Shown: in pieces, positions 1 through 7,536 of the stretch
How positions within the stretch are numbered: the stretch's first letter is position 1
Layout of the letters: the number at the start of each line of letters is the position of its first letter
Source of the DNA: an uncultured bacterium
GTDB lineage: Bacteria > Bacteroidota > Ignavibacteria > Kapaibacteriales > UBA4661
NCBI GenBank assembly: GCA_937899715.1
Contig: CALCNX010000089.1
Coordinates: 1 to 64,000 of the forward strand
DNA length: 64,000 nucleotides
Direction: 5' to 3'
The notes under the pieces: model-generated
The model's database searches: none
Told to the model about the DNA's origin: nothing
The model's input: only the letters and a program-made list of their open reading frames with translations
Position numbers and translations under genes: made by a program

Positions 1-29
1 AACACCCCGTCCTCGCTGCCGCTCGTACA

Positions 30-52
30 CCCCTCTTTGTTCCAAAGAGGGG
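30..52. repeat. perfect hairpin repeat (10-bp stem, 3-nt loop)
   Basis: CCCCTCTTTG at 30-39 pairs perfectly with CAAAGAGGGG at 43-52 around a 3-nt loop. There is no T-run on either side, so it does not look like an intrinsic terminator. It resembles the GC-rich intergenic palindromes that recur in many bacterial genomes. No function is inferred. Confidence 0.5.
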
Positions 53-146
53 AATCTCTTGACAAAGCGTAACTTCAGTTATTTCCTATCGTTTTTTTAT
101 TTGTAGATAGTGTAGAAAAAATATTTTGCATCAACACAAAAAAAAC

Positions 147-177
147 TTGCATCTAAAAAAAAACACCAGTATATTTG
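147..177 (+). promoter_or_regulatory. Bacteroidota-type promoter for tRNA-Gln
   Basis: TTG at 147-149 and TATATTTG at 170-177, separated by 20 nt, match the -33 TTG / -7 TAnnTTTG consensus of Bacteroidota sigma factors. The predicted start of transcription is just after 182, leaving a leader of about 40 nt before the tRNA. The same 20-nt spacing recurs at 46680-46710 and 48528-48558. Confidence 0.5.
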
Positions 178-225
178 CAGTCTATTTTGGAAAATAAATG
201 CACACAAGGTGCATTTATCCAAAAC

Positions 226-297
226 TGGGGTGTCGCCAAGTGGCAAGGCAGCGGTTTTTGGTACCGCCATTCGTTGGTTCGACCCCAGCCGCCCCAG
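226..297 (+). tRNA. tRNA-Gln (anticodon TTG)
   Basis: A full cloverleaf can be drawn. The acceptor TGGGGTG pairs with CGCCCCA (290-296). The D-arm is GCC/GGC. The anticodon stem GCGGT/ACCGC carries the loop TTTTGGT, giving anticodon TTG. The T-arm GTTGG/CCAGC carries loop TTCGACC. The discriminator base is G297 and CCA is not encoded. A good promoter lies upstream at 147-177. Confidence 0.95.
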
Positions 298-475
298 CAC
301 CACGTGTAGTGTTTCGTGCATTACATAATCTCAGTGTTTCGAGATACGCACTGAAACAATAGAAATCAAGCGCTTGTACGCGGCTGTTTATCTGCGGGGC
401 GCTTGTTTTTTTATATGCCGATGTGTCTCTGTCGTCCGATACTTCGTCTTTGAAGATGTTTCTCCCCAAACAACT

Positions 476-1498
476 ATGGCGAAAAAGAATAAACTGAAAA
501 TAAAGCCAAACTTTCGTCTCGCAGCAGGGCGTTCCAATATGGATCTCGCTCACAAGATTGCCAAGGCGGTAGAAAAAAAATCTACCGACAATAAAGGCAA
601 TATTGACTGCGCAGAACAGCTGGACAAAACGGTTATTCGTAACTTCAGCGACGGCGAGATTTGGGTGAAGTATGAAGACAGCATTCGTGGCGGTGATTTG
701 TTTATCATTCAGTCCACACACGCTCCCGGGGATAATCTCGTTGAGCTTTTGATGCTCATTGACGCTGCCCGTCGTGCTTCGACTGACCGCGTTACTGCCG
801 TTATACCGTACTTCGGTTATGCCCGCCAAGACCGCAAAGATCAACCGCGCGTCTCAATTACGGCGAAGCTCATGGCAAATTTGATTGTGGAAGCCGGAGC
901 AGACCACATCATCACGATGGACTTGCACGTCCCACAGATTCAGGGCTTTTTTGATATACCGCTCGACCATCTTTATTCTTCGACGGTATTGGTAAAAAAA
1001 TTGCGTAGTCTTGATTTGCCGAACCTCGTTGTGGCATCGCCCGATGTAGGCGGAGCAAAAACGGCACGCGCATACGCAAAACGCCTCAATGCCGGTTTGA
1101 TTCTCATTGACAAGCGTCGTCCGGCACACAATGTCAGCGAAGTTTTCAATATCATCGGCGACCCCAAGGGCAAAAATATTATTATTATTGACGACTTGAT
1201 TGACACCGGTGGTACGTTTGTTGCTTGTGCTCGTGCGCTGAAAGATGCCGGAGCCGAGCAAATTTTTGGTGCTTGTACACACCCCGTTTTTTCTGGGCAG
1301 GCGCTCGAAAAAATTGAGGATAGTATTGTTTCCAAGCTCTTTGTAACCGATACTATTTACTCTACCAACCCGATGTTTGAGCAAAGTACGAAAATTGTTG
1401 TTCAGTCTGTTGCCGACCTTTTTGCGGAAGCTATTTTGCGGACGCACAACAATGAGTCCATCACGTCGCTTTTTGATACTGATCTTATCCCAACCTAA
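476..1498 (+). CDS. prs: ribose-phosphate pyrophosphokinase (PRPP synthetase)
   Basis: Makes PRPP from ribose 5-phosphate and ATP, the entry point for purine, pyrimidine, NAD, His and Trp synthesis. The 340-residue protein has the class I features: the conserved YFGYARQDRK segment near residue 118, and the PRPP-binding loop with DDLIDTGGT near residue 238. The frame is open back to 374, but the first 34 codons there (Cys/Val-rich) are not Prs-like. ATG 476 is followed by a ~20-residue basic lead-in before AGRSNMDLA, which corresponds to the usual Prs N-terminus. Family members are usually 310-320 residues. It is followed 86 bp later by rplY; the prs-rplY order is common in bacteria and suggests cotranscription. 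Confidence 0.95.
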   Translation: MAKKNKLKIKPNFRLAAGRSNMDLAHKIAKAVEKKSTDNKGNIDCAEQLDKTVIRNFSDGEIWVKYEDSIRGGDLFIIQSTHAPGDNLVELLMLIDAARRASTDRVTAVIPYFGYARQDRKDQPRVSITAKLMANLIVEAGADHIITMDLHVPQIQGFFDIPLDHLYSSTVLVKKLRSLDLPNLVVASPDVGGAKTARAYAKRLNAGLILIDKRRPAHNVSEVFNIIGDPKGKNIIIIDDLIDTGGTFVACARALKDAGAEQIFGACTHPVFSGQALEKIEDSIVSKLFVTDTIYSTNPMFEQSTKIVVQSVADLFAEAILRTHNNESITSLFDTDLIPT

Positions 1499-1584
1499 GC
1501 GAGACCAACCATTGAGGTATTCACTCGCACCACAGAAATCGTTCAATACAACATTGTTTCATTTGTTCAATTCGGAGTATCATC

Positions 1585-2163
1585 ATGAGTGCTATTTCAC
1601 TCGAAGCAAAAAAGCGTGAGCTTGGCAAAAAAGCCTCCAAAGCCGTTCGCAATGCCGGATTTATCCCGGGTATCTACTACGCAAAAGGCAAAGACCCGCT
1701 TGCTATTGCTACTACTTTCAAGCAAATTCGTCCGGCAGTGTACACATCCGATACACACATTATCACTCTCAAAGTTGAGGGTTCGGCGCCGATGGATTGT
1801 GTTATGAAAGATGTAGAATTTGACCCCGTAACCGATGAAATTGTGCATTTTGATTTGCTTGGCATCATCGAAGGTCAGACGCTCCACGTTGAAGTACCTA
1901 TTGTTCTCAAAGGTACAGCTAAAGGTGTTAGCATTGCGGGTGGTCTGCTTGAGCACATCATGCACAAAGTGCAAATCGAGTGTCTGCCTGCATCGCTGCC
2001 GGAACACATCGAAATTGACGTTACCAATCTTGAGGTGGGCAAATCCGTCCACATTGGCGACTTGAAAGTTCCGGGCGTGAAATTTATGATTCCCGCTTCA
2101 TCAAGCATCGTAGCTGTTCACGCAAAGCGTGGACGCGAGGAAGCCGTACCAGCGAAAGCATAA
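1585..2163 (+). CDS. rplY: 50S ribosomal protein L25 (bL25, CTC family)
   Basis: Binds 5S rRNA in the large ribosomal subunit. The 192-residue length fits the long CTC/TL5-type L25: an N-terminal 5S-binding beta-barrel (about residues 1-90, starting ISLEAKKRELGKKASKAVR) and the C-terminal TL5 beta domain (about 95-180, with LVVE-like strands and GGLLEHIMHKVQIECLP). It follows prs with a short gap and ends just before a clear intrinsic terminator at 2201-2245, so prs-rplY is probably one transcript. Confidence 0.94.
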   Translation: MSAISLEAKKRELGKKASKAVRNAGFIPGIYYAKGKDPLAIATTFKQIRPAVYTSDTHIITLKVEGSAPMDCVMKDVEFDPVTDEIVHFDLLGIIEGQTLHVEVPIVLKGTAKGVSIAGGLLEHIMHKVQIECLPASLPEHIEIDVTNLEVGKSVHIGDLKVPGVKFMIPASSSIVAVHAKRGREEAVPAKA

Positions 2164-2200
2164 CGTTTCACGATTGCTGAGAAAACTCCCGTACGTTATC

Positions 2201-2245
2201 AAAGCGCACTATTTAGAAGTAATAGTGCGCTTTTGTTTTGTTTTT
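2201..2245 (+). terminator. intrinsic terminator after rplY
   Basis: AAAGCGCACTAT (2201-2212) pairs with ATAGTGCGCTTT (2222-2233) around a 9-nt loop, followed by a T-rich tract through 2248. It separates prs-rplY from guaD. Confidence 0.8.
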
Positions 2246-2281
2246 TATTTCCCTCATTGTGTTTCGTGAAGGTGAGAATAT

Positions 2282-3583
2282 ATGCGCCTGTACACCGGTT
2301 TACTTGTTCACCCGCTTGCTAAAGGCGGGCTGGAGTATCTTCCCGATGGAGCACTTGTCGTGAGCGATTTCGGGCAGATTATTTTCATGGGAGCGCGTGT
2401 TGATGCACTCCGCGACTATGCCGATATTCCTGAGGAACGCTATGAGAATGCGGTGATTTTGCCCGGACTGGTGGACACGCACGTCCATCTGCCGCAGTAT
2501 GAAGCAGCAGCAATAGGGACAGGTGAGCTGCTGAACTGGCTTAATACTTATATTTTTCCGCTTGAAGCCCGCTTTGCCGATGAAGAATATGCGCATATCC
2601 AGTCGCAGCGTTTTTTCCATGATGCCGTGCGCCTCGGTACGACAACAATGTCCGTCTATTGCTCATCCCACAGGCGAGCTGCCGATATTGCCTTTGAAGC
2701 AGCCTTCCATGCGGGCTTGCGAGTGTGTATGGGCAAAACAATGATGGACAATAACGCTCCTGAAAATATCCTTCATTCGCCTGATGACAATATCAATGAT
2801 AGCCTTGCACTGGCAAAAGCATGGCACGGTGCGGGCAACGGGCGGCTACAGTACACACTTACGCCGCGCTTTGCGGGTAGTTGCTCTCGTGAGCTCCTCA
2901 AAAAAACGGGTGAAGCCGCACGAGCAGAGGGTTTACGGATTCAAACGCATTTGTCCGAAAATCCTTCTGAACTGCGTTTTATTGCTGAGCTTTTTCCTGA
3001 GCACGCTTCCTATACAGAGGTTTACCATGCCTACGGTCTCTTGACAGCCAAGACCATTATGGCGCACTCTATTTATCTGAGTCCGCAAGAAAAATCACTT
3101 CTCAAGGTTCACAACTGCGCTATTGCACATTGCCCTTGTTCCAATCGTTTTCTGCAAAGTGGTGTGATGGCATTGCGGCAAATGCTGAATGAAGGTTTCC
3201 GTATCGGTTTGGGAAGCGATGTAGCTGGCGGTTCGTCGTTGTCTATGCTCAATGAAGCAAAAGAGGCTGCCGAAAGCACAAAAACGTGGAATATACTGCA
3301 TCGCGCACAGGAAATGCCGACGGTGAACGCGGAGGAGGCACTTTGGCTGGCAACATTGGGCGGGGCGCAAGCGCTGGGCTTGGATGACGTAATTGGCAAT
3401 TTTACGGTTGGCAAAGATGCTGATTTTATCATTTGTGATATGAACGAGGTTCTGCCCCAAAAGAGTAGCTTTATTTCGCCAGAGAATATAATTTCTCGCC
3501 TCGTCTATGGAGCGCATCCTTACGTAGTTTCTAAGACTGTTGTGCAGGGGAAGGTCGTTTATCAAAAACAAAATTCTCAGTGA
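2282..3583 (+). CDS. guaD: guanine deaminase
   Basis: Hydrolyses guanine to xanthine and ammonia in purine salvage and catabolism. The 433-residue amidohydrolase carries the metal and catalytic residues of the family: HVH after PGLVDT (about residue 67), the His of QTHLSEN, the His of MAHSIYLS, and the Asp of GLGSDVAGG. The stretch LLNWLNTYIFPLEARFAD is diagnostic for guanine deaminase within the TrzN/SsnA/GuaD group. A Shine-Dalgarno-like AAGGTGAG at 2269-2276 supports the ATG at 2282. It is isolated from rplY by a terminator and stands alone. Confidence 0.9.
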   Translation: MRLYTGLLVHPLAKGGLEYLPDGALVVSDFGQIIFMGARVDALRDYADIPEERYENAVILPGLVDTHVHLPQYEAAAIGTGELLNWLNTYIFPLEARFADEEYAHIQSQRFFHDAVRLGTTTMSVYCSSHRRAADIAFEAAFHAGLRVCMGKTMMDNNAPENILHSPDDNINDSLALAKAWHGAGNGRLQYTLTPRFAGSCSRELLKKTGEAARAEGLRIQTHLSENPSELRFIAELFPEHASYTEVYHAYGLLTAKTIMAHSIYLSPQEKSLLKVHNCAIAHCPCSNRFLQSGVMALRQMLNEGFRIGLGSDVAGGSSLSMLNEAKEAAESTKTWNILHRAQEMPTVNAEEALWLATLGGAQALGLDDVIGNFTVGKDADFIICDMNEVLPQKSSFISPENIISRLVYGAHPYVVSKTVVQGKVVYQKQNSQ

Positions 3584-3650
3584 TTCAGAAGTGTAAAAAA
3601 AATAGTTGCTTCAAGTACAGTAGAATCTATAATGACCGAACCACGTCTCA

Positions 3651-3905
3651 TTGGCACAGTTGCCGAATATCAATATCTTCCTGAATGAAGATACCAATTT
3701 GGGCAAACAACCCTATAAATGCCAAAGATTACGGCGTTACCAGAACATTAATCCCAAGCCTGCCACCATACTTGAGTCTCTTAAGCGCTCGAATAGTGAA
3801 CCTTTGAGCTTATCTCGCTATGGTCGAATCTTTACGGTGAGCCATATAACAGTGTGCCATCGCATAAAAAAATGGCAGAATTTTCGGCATTCCATCTCAT
3901 TGTCT
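3651..3905 (+). pseudogene. possible remnant of an IS1-like transposase helix-turn-helix region
   Basis: The reading frame encodes GRIFTVSHITVCHRIKKW near residues 58-75. This resembles the helix-turn-helix of IS1-type InsA proteins, where a pattern like IGRxxGVSHxTVxRWIKK is usual. The surrounding residues are not recognisable, there is no good start, and the frame then runs into the tandem repeat. I read it as a decayed fragment. A chance ORF cannot be excluded. Confidence 0.3.
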
Positions 3906-3951
3906 TATACGTCCGAGGGTGCTAGGTTGGCTGTGCAATCATTGTTTCCTG

Positions 3952-4057
3952 TTATACCTACACTTGGCTTACAGTTCGTATTTTGATACACGCAGAACTT
4001 CGCATTATACCTACACTTGGCTTACAGTTCGTATTTTGATACACGCAGACCCTCGCA
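3952..4057. repeat. 53-bp tandem direct repeat (2 copies)
   Basis: Two adjacent 53-bp units, 3952-4004 and 4005-4057, differ at only two or three positions; both contain CTACACTTGGCTTACAGTTC and GATACACGCAGA. A few similar bases follow (ATACC at 4060-4064), so a third unit may have decayed. Confidence 0.9.
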
Positions 4058-4128
4058 AAATACCAAGGGTTAGGGTAATTAGAACACGGAATTTATTTCG
4101 CAGATGTTGGTTTTATGCGGCTTCTGTG

Positions 4129-4144
4129 GCGGAATAGATTCCGC
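4129..4144. repeat. hairpin matching the copper-island palindromic elements (degenerate copy)
   Basis: GCGGAAT-AG-ATTCCGC is a perfect 7-bp stem with a 2-nt loop, followed by ACCCCAT. It is the same hairpin as the right half of the elements at 22138, 26971, 27442, 29048 and 33943. The left half (about 4087-4102, CGGAATTTATTTCG) is weaker. It lies just beyond the 3' end of the minus-strand gene at 4166. Confidence 0.55.
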
Positions 4145-4165
4145 ACCCCATACATAGAACAACTC

Positions 4166-4951
4166 TCATACTGTGCTCCAATAATGCAAAATTACGCCTG
4201 CTGCCACAGCCACATTGAGGGATTCTGCCTCAGATGCTCTTGCGCGGTCAATACGAAATGTTCCGTGCAAGAGCGCCTCTACCTCCTGCGATATGCCATG
4301 CGCCTCGCTGCCTAGCACCACGCCCCATATGCTTGAAAGCTGTATTTCCTCCAGTTTTTGCGCTGCTCCCGCCGCCCCACCATACAAGCGATAGTGCGCG
4401 TATTGCTCTTGAAGCGTTTGAGCAAGATTGGGCGCACTATGCACGGCACATCGAAAAATCGAACCCATCGTGGCACGCAGTGTTTTCGGATGAAAGCGGT
4501 CTGCCGAGCCCGCACCAAGCAGGATATTACGAACACCGAACCACTCGGCAGTGCGGATAATGGTGCCCACATTACCGGGATCGGCAACACCGTCCAATAT
4601 AAGCAACGGCTTATCCGTCTCTAGCGGTAATTCCGGAAAATCAATGACGGCAAGAATCCCTTGTGGCGTTTGCGCGTCGCAGAGTTGTTGGAATTTATGT
4701 TCGGAAGTCGCATAAACAGGCACGTTCATGCGGTCAAATGCGCTCGCAAGTTCTTCGATTTTTGCCGAAGAGCCGCTTTGGATAACGACCTCAAACGGAA
4801 GAACAAGTGCGCCGCGCTCGCACATCAGGCGATACTCGTCGCATAAATGCTCCCCTTCGAGAACGCATTGCCGAGCCGCATCGCGCTCCGAGCGCTTACG
4901 GAGTAACCGAATGTATTGATGAACACTGATTGGTAATGATGGGTACGTCAT
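4166..4951 (-). CDS. TrmH/SpoU-family RNA 2'-O-methyltransferase (RlmB-like)
   Basis: A 261-residue SPOUT methyltransferase that transfers a methyl group from SAM to a ribose 2'-OH, most likely in 23S rRNA. The N-terminal ~100 residues form the L30e-like RNA substrate-binding domain. The C-terminal ~150 residues carry the three SpoU motifs: LDGVADPGNVGTIIRTAEWFG (motif 1), VVLGSEAHGIS (motif 2) and SLNVAVAAGVILHYW (motif 3), which together form the trefoil knot and SAM site. The exact target, G2251-like or a tRNA position, cannot be told from sequence. It points away from ssb and converges on the repeat-rich gap. Confidence 0.88.
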   Translation of the reverse strand: MTYPSLPISVHQYIRLLRKRSERDAARQCVLEGEHLCDEYRLMCERGALVLPFEVVIQSGSSAKIEELASAFDRMNVPVYATSEHKFQQLCDAQTPQGILAVIDFPELPLETDKPLLILDGVADPGNVGTIIRTAEWFGVRNILLGAGSADRFHPKTLRATMGSIFRCAVHSAPNLAQTLQEQYAHYRLYGGAAGAAQKLEEIQLSSIWGVVLGSEAHGISQEVEALLHGTFRIDRARASEAESLNVAVAAGVILHYWSTV

Positions 4952-5114
4952 GGCGCTACAAAATCGTTTGTTTTTTCTCTAGTCAAAATTATTTATTTTT
5001 TGAACTCAAAAACCCTGCATGGCTTGAATTCAAGCAAGTGAGAAAATACTGAAAAAAGAAAATACCGAAAAAGATAGTCTGTACATCACTTAAAAATTTT
5101 TGAGAGAGGTTTCT

Positions 5115-5555
5115 ATGTCCAGAGGATATAACCGCGTCGTATTGGTCGGCAATGTTGGCAAAGACCCCGAACTCCGCTATACAGCAAGCGGCGTTCCCGT
5201 TGCTACGTTTTCACTGGCAACATCCGAAATGTGGAAAGATAAAGACGGCACACCGCGAGAGCGCACCGATTGGCACAGCATCGTTGCATGGAGCAAGTTA
5301 GCGGAGATCATTCAAGAAATTGTGAAAAAAGGCTCGCGCTTGCTGGTCGAAGGCAAGATACAAACACGCTTCTACGAAAAAAATGGCGAACGCCGTTCGG
5401 TAATGGAAATTGTCGCCGATAACGTATTGCTATTGGACGGGCGCAAGAATTTTGACGAGGCATTACACGCCGCGAGTGGGACTGCTTTCGGAGGCGCAAG
5501 CGCTGAAGCGGCTGACTTTAGCGGAACCCCGTCGGACGAAGATTTGCCGTTCTAA
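5115..5555 (+). CDS. ssb: single-stranded DNA-binding protein
   Basis: Binds single-stranded DNA during replication, recombination and repair. The 146-residue protein has an N-terminal OB-fold (residues 1-110, starting MSRGYNRVVLVGNVGKDPELRYT), a Gly/Ala/Ser-rich linker, and the canonical acidic tail ending DEDLPF that recruits partner proteins. The frame opens at 5100, but ATG 5115 gives the standard N-terminus and is preceded by a good ribosome-binding site (GAGAGAGG, 5102-5109). A strong terminator follows at 5646-5694. Confidence 0.95.
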   Translation: MSRGYNRVVLVGNVGKDPELRYTASGVPVATFSLATSEMWKDKDGTPRERTDWHSIVAWSKLAEIIQEIVKKGSRLLVEGKIQTRFYEKNGERRSVMEIVADNVLLLDGRKNFDEALHAASGTAFGGASAEAADFSGTPSDEDLPF

Positions 5556-5645
5556 CGACTGACGACGATTCATCCTTGTAGGGTGGAGGAGAAATACGAT
5601 ATTCCTTGATTTCTTGATAATTGTTGTCGGGGAATTCTGTAAATT

Positions 5646-5694
5646 AGCGGTTTTGAATGACACACGGTCGCTCAAAACCGCTTTTTATTTTTGT
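5646..5694 (+). terminator. intrinsic terminator after ssb
   Basis: AGCGGTTTTGA (5646-5656) pairs perfectly with TCAAAACCGCT (5672-5682) over 11 bp, followed by TTTTATTTTTG. It lies inside the longest open frame of the next gene and so argues that rsmI starts at 5710 and not at 5614. Confidence 0.85.
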
Positions 5695-5709
5695 TGCATT
5701 TACTTCATT

Positions 5710-7098
5710 ATGAATACTACTATGACTTCTACGGCAGATTCATTCGACGCTACCGACGACAATCAAATTTCTCCGTCCGAAGAAGGTTTGTTGCCTGACC
5801 AAACCGTGCCGACTGAGCCGTCTTCTGATGATTTTGGCGCATTGCCTGATTTTGCAATGGATTCGCCCAGCCCTGCCGCCAGCGACCAACCCAAGGGCAA
5901 AGCAAAGGCTATCAATTTGGGCACGCTCTACATCGTTTCCACGCCTATCGGTAACAATGAGGATATTAGCAATCGTGCGCTCAAGACGCTCAAGCAAGCC
6001 GATATCGTTGTCGGCGAAGAAGGCAAGACTGTCGCCCGCCTGCTGCACGACCACCGCATTACCAAAAAACTTGAAGAATTAAACGAGCACAACGAAAACG
6101 AGCAAACACGCGCTCTCATGCAGCTGCTCAAAAATGGCAAGACGCTGGCACTGGTCTCCGATGCCGGAACGCCGCTTCTCGCCGACCCCGGAGCACAGCT
6201 TGTTCGCAAAGCAATCGAAGCCGGAATACCCGTTCGTGCTATTCCGGGCGTGACAAGCATCATGGCAGCACTGACCACAAGCGGTCTTCCGATGGACTCC
6301 TTCGTATTTGCGGGTTTTGTGAGCCGTGAGCCGGGCGAGCGCTTACAAGATCTCAAGCGTTTAGCGCAAGAGCCGCGCACCGTAGCGCTCCTGGAAACGC
6401 CGTACCGCCTTGTACCGCTTCTGGAAGCAGCCCGTCAAATTATGCCGCAGCGCCGCGCCTACTTGGGTTGTAATCTCACAATGGATTCTGAAACACATCA
6501 TTACGGCACGGTGAGCGAACTTTATACGAAATTTGTGGTTTCGCGCTTCAAAGGTGAATTTGTTTTTTGCTTTGAGGGCGTGAAAGGCGGACAAGGATTT
6601 GCCCAGCAAAGCGGCGACAGCGCACGGGACGACCGCCGCGAGAGAAAGCCGTTTAACCGTGATGGCGGCGGTGGACGCGATGGTGGCTTCCGTCGCGAAG
6701 GCGGCAGCGGACGCGAGGGCGGGCGTGATGGTGGTTTTAAGCGTGAAGGCAACCGCGAGGGCGGCTTCAAAGGCAGACCTGAAGGTGGCAGTCGTGAGGG
6801 CGGCAACCGTGAGGGTGGTTTCCGAAGCAGACCTGAAGGCGGACGCGAAGGAGGCTTCAGAACCAAGCCTGAAGACGGTCGGTCGGGTGGCTTCAAAGGC
6901 AGAAGCGAAGGCGGCAACCGTGACGGTGGAAGCCGCGACGGTGGTCGTGGTGGAGACTTTAGGCGAGGCGGAAGGCCTGACAATGCAAGGGGCGGCGGAT
7001 TCAAGCGTGAAGGCAATTTCCGACGCGACGGCGGTAAGCCACAAGGCAATAGACCCCAGAGCGATAAACCTCAAGGCGACGCACCCAAAGGTGAATAA
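5710..7098 (+). CDS. rsmI: 16S rRNA (cytidine-1402 2'-O)-methyltransferase RsmI with a long RG/RGG-rich C-terminal tail
   Basis: Methylates the ribose of C1402 in the 16S decoding centre using SAM. Residues about 75-295 are a tetrapyrrole-methylase fold with the RsmI signatures TLYIVSTPIGNNEDIS, SDAGTPLLADPG and AIPGVTSIMAALTTSGLP. Two parts are unusual. An acidic ~70-residue N-terminal extension precedes the domain. After GEFVFCFEGVKGG the usual C-terminal helical domain is absent and replaced by ~165 residues of imperfect repeats such as REGGxREGGFKxRPEGG, rich in Gly and Arg. Such RG/RGG tails bind RNA and can phase-separate in other proteins. ATG 5710 is chosen because a terminator sits at 5646-5694. 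Confidence 0.88.
   Translation: MNTTMTSTADSFDATDDNQISPSEEGLLPDQTVPTEPSSDDFGALPDFAMDSPSPAASDQPKGKAKAINLGTLYIVSTPIGNNEDISNRALKTLKQADIVVGEEGKTVARLLHDHRITKKLEELNEHNENEQTRALMQLLKNGKTLALVSDAGTPLLADPGAQLVRKAIEAGIPVRAIPGVTSIMAALTTSGLPMDSFVFAGFVSREPGERLQDLKRLAQEPRTVALLETPYRLVPLLEAARQIMPQRRAYLGCNLTMDSETHHYGTVSELYTKFVVSRFKGEFVFCFEGVKGGQGFAQQSGDSARDDRRERKPFNRDGGGGRDGGFRREGGSGREGGRDGGFKREGNREGGFKGRPEGGSREGGNREGGFRSRPEGGREGGFRTKPEDGRSGGFKGRSEGGNRDGGSRDGGRGGDFRRGGRPDNARGGGFKREGNFRRDGGKPQGNRPQSDKPQGDAPKGE
6600..7090 (+). repeat. RG/RGG-coding low-complexity repeat region inside rsmI
   Basis: About 490 bp of imperfect short repeats (around GGCNNNCGNGANGGNGGNTTC) encode the Gly/Arg-rich tail of RsmI. The opposite strand and the other forward frame are also open over much of this region because of the composition; those ORFs are not genes. 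Confidence 0.85.
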
Positions 7099-7126
7099 TT
7101 AATCAACAAACTAAACGGGAAATGCT

Positions 7127-7495
7127 ATGGCACACGATGATGAACGAAAAGACCCCCGAACAAACGCAACAGCAAGTGTTTGGGGAATTGCTTGTGGTAT
7201 GATGGGCATATCCATTCCGCTTATCGCAATATCGGGCGGAGCAGGCGGCACCGTGTACCTGCCCGTCATGGCTATTGCTGCGGCTGCGGTCAGTAGTATT
7301 GCGATTTGGTTTTCTCCGCCGCGTGTGAACGAGTTGCCGCCGGAGATGCCAATTCGGGAACTGGAAGACATAAGAGATGGTCTGATGGATATTCGTTCTT
7401 ATGTCGGTTCGCTGGAGCAGCGATTGGAAGACCAAGAACTGCGTCTGCGCATCACGCAAGCCACAACGCCGCCGACGGATAATCCGCCGCAGTAG
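7127..7495 (+). CDS. small membrane protein with C-terminal coiled coil, unknown function
   Basis: A 122-residue protein I do not recognise. Residues ~1-15 are polar, followed by two hydrophobic segments (about 18-38, ASVWGIACGMMGISIPLIAI, and 42-62, TVYLPVMAIAAAAVSSIAIW). A cytosolic C-terminal helix (about 75-110, RELEDIRDGLMDIRSYVGSL and on) has coiled-coil character. The layout resembles PspB/PspC-type envelope-stress proteins and many uncharacterised small Bacteroidota membrane proteins. It lies 28 bp after rsmI and its stop is close to guaA, so it may be cotranscribed with either. Confidence 0.7.
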   Translation: MAHDDERKDPRTNATASVWGIACGMMGISIPLIAISGGAGGTVYLPVMAIAAAAVSSIAIWFSPPRVNELPPEMPIRELEDIRDGLMDIRSYVGSLEQRLEDQELRLRITQATTPPTDNPPQ

Positions 7496-7536
7496 TGAAT
7501 AATCTAAGAAACCAAGTATTCAAGCATCAAGCAACC

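Larger units (their letters stand above)
3584..4165. other. gene-poor intergenic region with decayed transposase trace and tandem repeat
   Basis: No intact gene is credible here. The stretch holds a possible decayed transposase fragment (3651-3905), a 53-bp tandem duplication (3952-4057), and a degenerate copy of the GCGGAAT/ATTCCGC hairpin element (4129-4144). Together these look like a graveyard of mobile sequence between guaD and the converging RlmB-type gene. Confidence 0.6.

Noticed and set aside
97..844. Minus-strand ORFs overlapping tRNA-Gln and prs
   Set aside because: They lie antisense to a clear tRNA and a strongly conserved Prs; no recognisable motifs.
3919..4137. Plus-strand ORF across the 53-bp repeat
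   Set aside because: It only encodes the repeat twice and Arg-rich text; no start signal or similarity.
5614..5709. Upstream extension of rsmI to 5614
   Set aside because: The ssb terminator hairpin (5646-5694) sits inside it, and the extra residues resemble no RsmI sequence; ATG 5710 is used.
6361..7102. Long Pro/Ser/Ala-rich ORFs in other frames of the rsmI tail
   Set aside because: They arise from the repeat composition (CGN/GGN codons read out of frame or in reverse), not from real genes.
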